Shown: positions 7,336-10,487 of the stretch, one piece after another
How positions within the stretch are numbered: the first letter of the stretch is position 1
How the letters are laid out: every line of letters starts with the position of its first letter
Origin: QHWK01 sp035259385
GTDB lineage: Bacteria; Acidobacteriota; Vicinamibacteria; Vicinamibacterales; CAVVIG01
Reading direction: 5' to 3'
Length of the DNA stretch: 10,487 nucleotides
Assembly: GCA_035259385.1 (NCBI GenBank)
Contig: DATFWL010000555.1
Location: 1 to 10,487, forward strand
The notes under the pieces: model-generated
The model's database searches: none
What the model was told of the DNA's origin: nothing
The model's input: the letters and a program-made list of their open reading frames with translations, nothing else
Translations under genes and position numbers: made by a program

Positions 7336-8367
7336 ATGCGGAACCTGATACCTGCCGCCGTGATCGTGGCCCTCACGGCGTGCTCGCCGACGTCGGCCGA
7401 GCAGGCGAAACGGCCCGGGCCGGCCGAGGTCGTCGCGACCGTCGGGTCGTCGGAGATCACGCTCGCCGAAGTCGACGACAAAGCGCTCGAGCAGCAGGCG
7501 CCTGCCGGGGTCAAGCTGTCACAGGCGCTCTACGACGCGCGGCGCGCGGCGCTCGACGACATCATCGCGAACCGGCTGTTCGACGCGGCGGCGAAGGCGC
7601 AGGGCGTGGATCGATCGGCGCTGATCGAGAAAGAGATCACGTCGAAGGTCGCAGGCGTCACCGACGCGGAAATCTCGGCCTGGTACCAGGCGAACCAGAA
7701 CCGCGTGCAGGGGGCGCCGCTCGAACAGGTACGGCAGCCGATCAAGGCGTATCTGACCCAGGAGCGCATGGAGGTGGTGCGCGAACAATACCTCGACACG
7801 CTGCGGGCGAAGACGCCAGTCCGGACGATGCTCGAACCGCCCCGCCAGAAAGTCGCGTCGGCGAACAGCCCCGCGAAGGGATCGCCGAACGCGCCGATTG
7901 AGATGATCGAGTTCTCCGACTTCCAGTGTCCGTTCTGCCTGCGCGCCGACCCGACCGTCCAGCAGGTACTGAAGACCTACGGCGATCGCATCCGCTTCGT
8001 CTATCGCCACTACCCGCTGCCGAACCATCCGAACGCGCGGCCGGCCGCCGAAGCGGCCGCGTGCGCGAACGAGCAGGGCAAGTTCTGGCCCTACCACGAC
8101 CGACTGTTCGCGGATCCCTCCAAGCTGAGCACGGCCGACCTGAAGAAGACCGCCGCCGATCTCGGCCTGAACGCCTCGCAGTTCAATGCCTGCGTCGACT
8201 CGCACAAGTCCAAGCCGGAGATTGACACCGACATCCGCGAGGGCGAGCAGGCCGGCGTGAACGGCACGCCGGCCTTCTTCATCAACGGCCGGGCGATCAG
8301 CGGCGCCCAGCCATTTGACGTGTTCAAGAAAATCATCGACGAAGAGCTGCAGGCGAAGGCGCGCTGA
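7336..8367 (+). CDS. Lipoprotein with SurA-like N-domain and DsbA-like thioredoxin domain
   Basis: The start is fixed by the lipoprotein signal: MRNLIPAAVIVALTAC with lipobox LTAC and lipidated C16. The 343-residue protein should sit on the periplasmic side of a membrane. Residues of about 30-160 ('EVVATVGSSEITLAEVDDKA...', then mostly helical) resemble the N-terminal peptide-binding region of SurA/PrsA-type folding factors; no parvulin domain follows. A linker rich in Ala, Ser, Pro and Lys (about 170-185) leads to a DsbA/Thioredoxin_4 domain with active site C198-P-F-C201 and cis-proline loop 'NGTPAFFING'. Two further cysteines ('AACANEQGKFW' and 'FNACVDS') are at the places of the structural disulfide of BdbD/DsbA-like members. 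Family knowledge suggests a thiol oxidase or isomerase; coupling to a chaperone domain implies it holds unfolded exported proteins. It lies 19 nt after the peptidase gene but has its own -10 box. Confidence 0.9.
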   Translation: MRNLIPAAVIVALTACSPTSAEQAKRPGPAEVVATVGSSEITLAEVDDKALEQQAPAGVKLSQALYDARRAALDDIIANRLFDAAAKAQGVDRSALIEKEITSKVAGVTDAEISAWYQANQNRVQGAPLEQVRQPIKAYLTQERMEVVREQYLDTLRAKTPVRTMLEPPRQKVASANSPAKGSPNAPIEMIEFSDFQCPFCLRADPTVQQVLKTYGDRIRFVYRHYPLPNHPNARPAAEAAACANEQGKFWPYHDRLFADPSKLSTADLKKTAADLGLNASQFNACVDSHKSKPEIDTDIREGEQAGVNGTPAFFINGRAISGAQPFDVFKKIIDEELQAKAR

Positions 8368-8385
8368 GCGTCGGGCAGGTCATGT

Positions 8386-8412
8386 GGGGCCGCGGACCAG
8401 CTCCACGGCCCC
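8386..8412 (-). terminator. Terminator-like hairpin between convergent genes
   Basis: GGGGCCGCGGA (8386-8396) and TCCACGGCCCC (8402-8412) enclose the loop CCAGC. The single C-A mismatch on the + strand is a G-U pair on the - strand, giving 11 continuous pairs in leftward RNA. The hairpin begins 7 nt after the stop of the leftward DUF4142 gene and 18 nt after the stop of the rightward lipoprotein gene. No T-tract follows on either side, so a bidirectional or Rho-assisted end is likelier than a strong intrinsic one. Confidence 0.5.
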
Positions 8413-8419
8413 GTGCTCG

Positions 8420-9004
8420 CTACTTCTTCGTCCCGGACGTCCCGACCACCTTGTCGGCGTCTTCGGCCATCCTCAAGTGCTCTTCGAGCGTCGGCAGCGT
8501 CTTGGCCGCCCACGCTTTCACCTCCGGATCCTTGCCGCTCGTCGACTCCCGCTTGAACTCGTTCACGTCCGTGCGGTGATCGGTGAGCATGTACCGCATG
8601 TAGGCGCGATCGAACTCCGCGCCTGACATCTTCGCGAGCCGATCGTGCGTCGCCTTGGCCTTCGCGTCGACCTCGGTTGGCAGCGTGACGTGCTTCTCCT
8701 GCGCAAGGCTCTTCAGCTCGTCGTTGGCCTTGCCGTGGTCGGTGACCATCCGCTGGCCGAATTTCTTCACCTCCTCGCTCGATGCCTTTTCCGTGGCGAG
8801 CTGGCCGAGCTGCACTTCAGCCATACCGCCCTTCGCCGCCTTCATCACGAATGACTGATCGGCGCTGGCCGCCTTGTCCATCGTCGGCTTATCCGTTTTG
8901 GGTGTCGGAGTCGGCGATTGCGTGGGCGTCGGTCGCTGTCCTGCGAACGCAGGCGCAGCCGCGAAACCCAGCACGACGATTCCCGTACAGATCGATTTCA
9001 ACAT
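8420..9004 (-). CDS. DUF4142 domain secreted protein (ferritin-like helical)
   Basis: This 194-residue protein starts from the ATG at 9004, preceded by GAGGAGG (9020-9014) with a 9-nt spacer. A Sec signal peptide (MLKSICTGIVVLGFAAAPAFA, cleaved before GQRP) is followed by a Pro/Thr-rich linker ('PTPTQSPTPTPKTDKPT'). About 140 residues of DUF4142 follow, beginning 'ADQSFVMKAAKGGMAEVQLGQLA' and continuing with 'VKKFGQRMVTDHGKANDELKSLA' and 'YMRYMLTDHRTDVNEFKRES'. DUF4142 proteins are predicted periplasmic or outer-membrane four-helix bundles of unknown biochemical role, often stress-associated. The His-containing helices (TDHGKAND, DHRTDVNEF, LEEHLRMAEDAD) are typical. A longer frame to 9142 is open but would cover the sigma-54 promoter and lose the signal peptide. 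Confidence 0.92.
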   Translation of the reverse strand: MLKSICTGIVVLGFAAAPAFAGQRPTPTQSPTPTPKTDKPTMDKAASADQSFVMKAAKGGMAEVQLGQLATEKASSEEVKKFGQRMVTDHGKANDELKSLAQEKHVTLPTEVDAKAKATHDRLAKMSGAEFDRAYMRYMLTDHRTDVNEFKRESTSGKDPEVKAWAAKTLPTLEEHLRMAEDADKVVGTSGTKK

Positions 9005-9042
9005 TATCGAGAACCTCCTCAGTGGTCTCCAGAGGAAGAATC

Positions 9043-9057
9043 GCAAACGAAGTGCCA
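9043..9057 (-). promoter_or_regulatory. Sigma-54 (-24/-12) promoter for the DUF4142 gene
   Basis: Read leftward, the sequence is TGGCAC-TTCGT-TTGC, which matches the RpoN consensus TGGCAC-N5-TTGC exactly, with correct -24/-12 spacing. Transcription would start near 9031-9032, about 28 nt before the ATG at 9004, leaving room for the GAGGAGG ribosome site. Two inverted repeats upstream could bind an activator. Position and strand make a chance match unlikely. Confidence 0.7.
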
Positions 9058-9076
9058 CGCATTCCCGTCCCGCTGA

Positions 9077-9118
9077 GGTCGATCCGGGATGACTCGACCG
9101 CCAGTTCGGGTCACCCGA
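9077..9118 (-). promoter_or_regulatory. Two inverted repeats upstream of the sigma-54 promoter (candidate activator sites)
   Basis: GGTCGA (9077-9082) pairs with TCGACC (9094-9099), and TCGGGT-C-ACCCGA spans 9106-9118 as a perfect 13-bp palindrome. They lie about 45-85 bp upstream of the inferred start at 9032, close to where enhancer-binding proteins sit for RpoN promoters. The link is inferred from position only. Confidence 0.4.
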
Positions 9119-9227
9119 TGTGGCGAGCTTTATGACATCCAATCATTCTCTTTACTTGTGACTGCCTTCTGCACTCTTCATCGACTCGCGTCGGCCGCTG
9201 GCGCCTGACGAGCGCATCGTCCAGGGC

Positions 9228-9242
9228 GTCGTCGGCGACGAC
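9228..9242. repeat. Palindrome GTCGTCG-G-CGACGAC in the intergenic region
   Basis: This is a perfect inverted repeat with a single central base. Rightward it is followed by TTCTTTACCC, a weak T-rich run. It may be a terminator remnant or a protein-binding site; neither can be decided from sequence. Confidence 0.35.
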
Positions 9243-9428
9243 TTCTTTACCCATGTCTGTTGCGGATCTCTCTGGTTATACGAATTCAGCCAGCGTGTGC
9301 GCCGAATGCTGGTACTTCTGTAATGACTTTCTTGCGTTGGACTGATACGAAGACGTTCCAGCCGCTCGTTGCCCCTGGTTGCTCGCCTCAGCTCGCGTTA
9401 GAGAGTGCGTGAAGATCTGATGATGACA

Positions 9429-9462
9429 AGTTAGAAAAGTACGAGTCGATGATAAGTGTGAT
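9429..9462 (+). repeat. Imperfect direct repeat, copy 1, in the AT-rich island
   Basis: The copy begins AGTTAG, contains AAGTACGA (9438-9445), a 6-nt variable core, and then GATAAGTGTGAT (9451-9462). Compared with copy 2, the 27 bases after AGTTAG (allowing one extra A) match at 19 positions, and the mismatches cluster in the 6-nt core. Confidence 0.6.
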
Positions 9463-9467
9463 ACCAG

Positions 9468-9516
9468 CTGACGATATTAACTGCGTAACATTCAACGCGA
9501 GTTATATGACTGTCAG
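9468..9516 (+). other. Imperfect hairpin between the direct repeats
   Basis: Pairing from the base upward: CTGAC (9468-9472) with GTCAG (9512-9516), ATA with TAT, TAACT with AGTTA, and GCGT with ACGC, closing an 8-nt loop AACATTCA. Small bulges interrupt it; 17 pairs in total. It fills almost exactly the gap between the two repeat copies, which suggests a single structured element. Confidence 0.45.
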
Positions 9517-9547
9517 TTAGGAAGTACGAAGACGCGATAAGTTTGAT
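9515..9547 (+). repeat. Imperfect direct repeat, copy 2, in the AT-rich island
   Basis: The copy begins AGTTAG (9515-9520), followed by GAAGTACGA, a different 6-nt core, and GATAAGTTTGAT (9536-9547). It starts 86 bp after copy 1. A third AGTTAG stands alone at 9570-9575. Confidence 0.6.
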
Positions 9548-9669
9548 GCGACATCAATGATGATCGATTAGTTAGATTGCGACCGGCGCACGATCTTTTT
9601 ACGTCACCCCCCCGCCGACGAGGAATGTTTCGTCTCACACCTCGAGAATAGATTCTCCCTGCTTCCGAT

Positions 9670-9768
9670 GTCGTCATTCGCGTGACGACGTGCGAGCGAC
9701 AACCGCTTGCGCGTCGCGCACGAGAAAAGCGTTCGACGGTTGTTTCATGCGGGACGCGCGCGTCCCGC
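9670..9768 (+). promoter_or_regulatory. Three inverted repeats in the peroxidase upstream region
   Basis: GTCGTCA-TTCGCG-TGACGAC (9670-9689) is a perfect 7-bp stem. TGCGCG-T-CGCGCA (9708-9720) is a palindrome around one base. GCGGGACGCGCGCGTCCCGC (9749-9768) is a perfect 20-bp palindrome ending 50 nt before the start codon. If transcribed they would give a strongly folded leader; if not, they could be operators. No confident -35/-10 pair was found. Confidence 0.45.
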
Positions 9769-9818
9769 TCGACGACTGCATCGCTCGAACATCGACACGG
9801 CAGAGGCAGGAGGATCAC

Positions 9819-10487
9819 ATGTCTTTGAGAAAGGTACGCGCGCACAAACGGTGGCCGCTGGTCATGGTCGTCGCAATGTTCGTGTCCGGCATCGCGCCCT
9901 CGTTCGTGCCGGCGATCCAGGCGCAGACGGCGCCCGTTGGCAACGGGTTCATCGTCAACGCCGAGGATCTGCGGTTCATCTATGCGCAGATCCTGGTGGC
10001 CCAGGATCACGCCGCCGGCGGCGTCCTGCAGGGCGTCGGTGCGGGCCTCAACACCACCGGCAAAATCATCCCTGACCCGCAGCTGCCGTCCGGCCTGCGG
10101 ACGGTGGACGGCTCGTACAACAACCTCGTGCCGTCGCCCGATCAGCACATGTTCGGTGCGGCCGATCGGCTGTTCCCGCGCCTGCTGACGCCGAACTTCC
10201 GGGACGCGGATCCGGACCCGGTGACGCACCTGCCGACGTCGTACAAGCAGAACGCCGGCAACGTCTTCGACGCGCAGCCGCGCATGATCAGCAACATCAT
10301 CGTCGACCAGTCGGCGAACAACCCGGCGGCGCAGGCGGCGCACGATCGCCCGTGCGGCGTCGGCGGCTTCGTCTGCCAGGCGCCAGCGCCGGCCGATCCG
10401 GCCGACCCGACCAACTCGCTGTTCATCCCGAACATCACGCCGAACTTCGGTCTGTCCGCGCCGTTCAACCTGATGTTCACCTTCTTC
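9819..10487 (+). CDS. Secreted animal-type haem peroxidase, N-terminal part (3' truncated by window)
   Basis: The frame is open from ATG 9819 to the last base (223 codons). AGGCAGGAGGA (9804-9814) ends 4 nt upstream as a strong ribosome site. The N-terminus is a long Sec signal peptide (basic 'MSLRKVRAHKRW', hydrophobic core, probable cleavage after 'AIQAQ'). The mature part reads 'FIVNAEDLRFIYAQILVAQDHAAGG', 'LPSGLRTVDGSYNNLVP', 'FGAADRLFPRLLTPNFRDAD' and 'SNIIVDQSANNPAA'. This is the conserved N-terminal block of bacterial members of the animal haem peroxidase (peroxidase-cyclooxygenase) superfamily, some of which are very large and end in calcium-binding or adhesion repeats. The window stops at 'APFNLMFTFF', directly where the GQFFDHG-type distal-histidine motif is expected, so activity cannot be judged. 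Two cysteines in 'CGVGGFVC' could form a disulfide. Confidence 0.9.
   Translation, partial: MSLRKVRAHKRWPLVMVVAMFVSGIAPSFVPAIQAQTAPVGNGFIVNAEDLRFIYAQILVAQDHAAGGVLQGVGAGLNTTGKIIPDPQLPSGLRTVDGSYNNLVPSPDQHMFGAADRLFPRLLTPNFRDADPDPVTHLPTSYKQNAGNVFDAQPRMISNIIVDQSANNPAAQAAHDRPCGVGGFVCQAPAPADPADPTNSLFIPNITPNFGLSAPFNLMFTFF

Larger units (their letters stand above)
9119..9818. other. Long intergenic region with an AT-rich island
   Basis: No convincing gene was found in these 700 nt. A frame open from 9162 to 9323 codes 53 residues but has no usable start codon. By hand count, 9421-9600 is 74 of 180 G+C (41%), against 46 of 60 in a sample of the transporter gene (4501-4560), so composition changes sharply here. 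The island holds an imperfect direct repeat flanking a hairpin, and the part nearer the peroxidase gene holds three inverted repeats, all listed separately. Confidence 0.6.

Noticed and set aside
9005..9142. Longer DUF4142 reading frame starting at 9142
   Set aside because: It would place the sigma-54 promoter and ribosome site inside the gene and bury the signal peptide that starts at ATG 9004.
9243..9335. 30-codon frame from an ATG near 9254 (MSVADLSGYTNSA...)
   Set aside because: No ribosome site, no recognisable motif, and it overlaps another equally open frame; not enough to call a gene.
9707..10075. Frame overlapping the peroxidase start
   Set aside because: The peroxidase frame has a strong ribosome site, a signal peptide and conserved family blocks.

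Overview
The window looks like chromosomal DNA of a high-GC Gram-negative bacterium. Exported proteins with Sec signal peptides, a lipoprotein and strongly GC-biased third codon positions all fit. The gene set (amidohydrolase, CPQ-like M28 peptidase, lipoprotein thioredoxin with a SurA-like N-domain, DUF4142 protein, bacterial animal-type haem peroxidase) and the heptamer/octamer arrays next to genes suggest Acidobacteriota, perhaps Vicinamibacteria. That placement is inference from gene content, not proof. There is no rRNA, tRNA, CRISPR array, IS element or phage gene.

Layout: (1) 1-2479, + strand: a 5'-truncated amidohydrolase fused through a repeat-coded Gly/Ser/Arg linker to a C-terminal NTF2/SnoaL-like domain, then 15 nt later a Cof-type HAD phosphatase whose last codons and stop lie inside an octamer repeat. 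(2) 2465-3003: three adjacent GTTC/ATTC-type short tandem arrays, then about 400 nt with no recognisable gene. (3) 3004-5195, +: an MsbA-like ABC half-transporter, a palindromic spacer and a small protein that is essentially a free-standing ClpX-type zinc-binding domain. (4) 5354-5740, - strand: a small secreted protein of unknown function, divergent from (5) 5904-8367, +: a secreted M28 metallopeptidase followed by a lipoprotein with a SurA-like N-domain and a DsbA-like thioredoxin domain, the latter apparently read from its own leaderless promoter. (6) 8420-9004, -: a DUF4142 protein with a well-formed sigma-54 (-24/-12) promoter. (7) 9005-9818: a long intergenic region with an AT-rich island (direct repeat, hairpin, direct repeat) and several perfect inverted repeats. 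(8) 9819 to the end, +: the N-terminal third or so of a secreted haem peroxidase, cut by the window edge just before its expected distal-histidine motif.

The genes do not form one pathway. Most products act in the envelope: lipid or drug export, peptide hydrolysis, thiol-disulfide chemistry, DUF4142 and peroxidase. The least explained parts are non-coding: the island before the peroxidase gene, the sigma-54 control region, and the short arrays that appear to have extended or joined reading frames. The free-standing ClpX-type zinc finger is the most intriguing protein.
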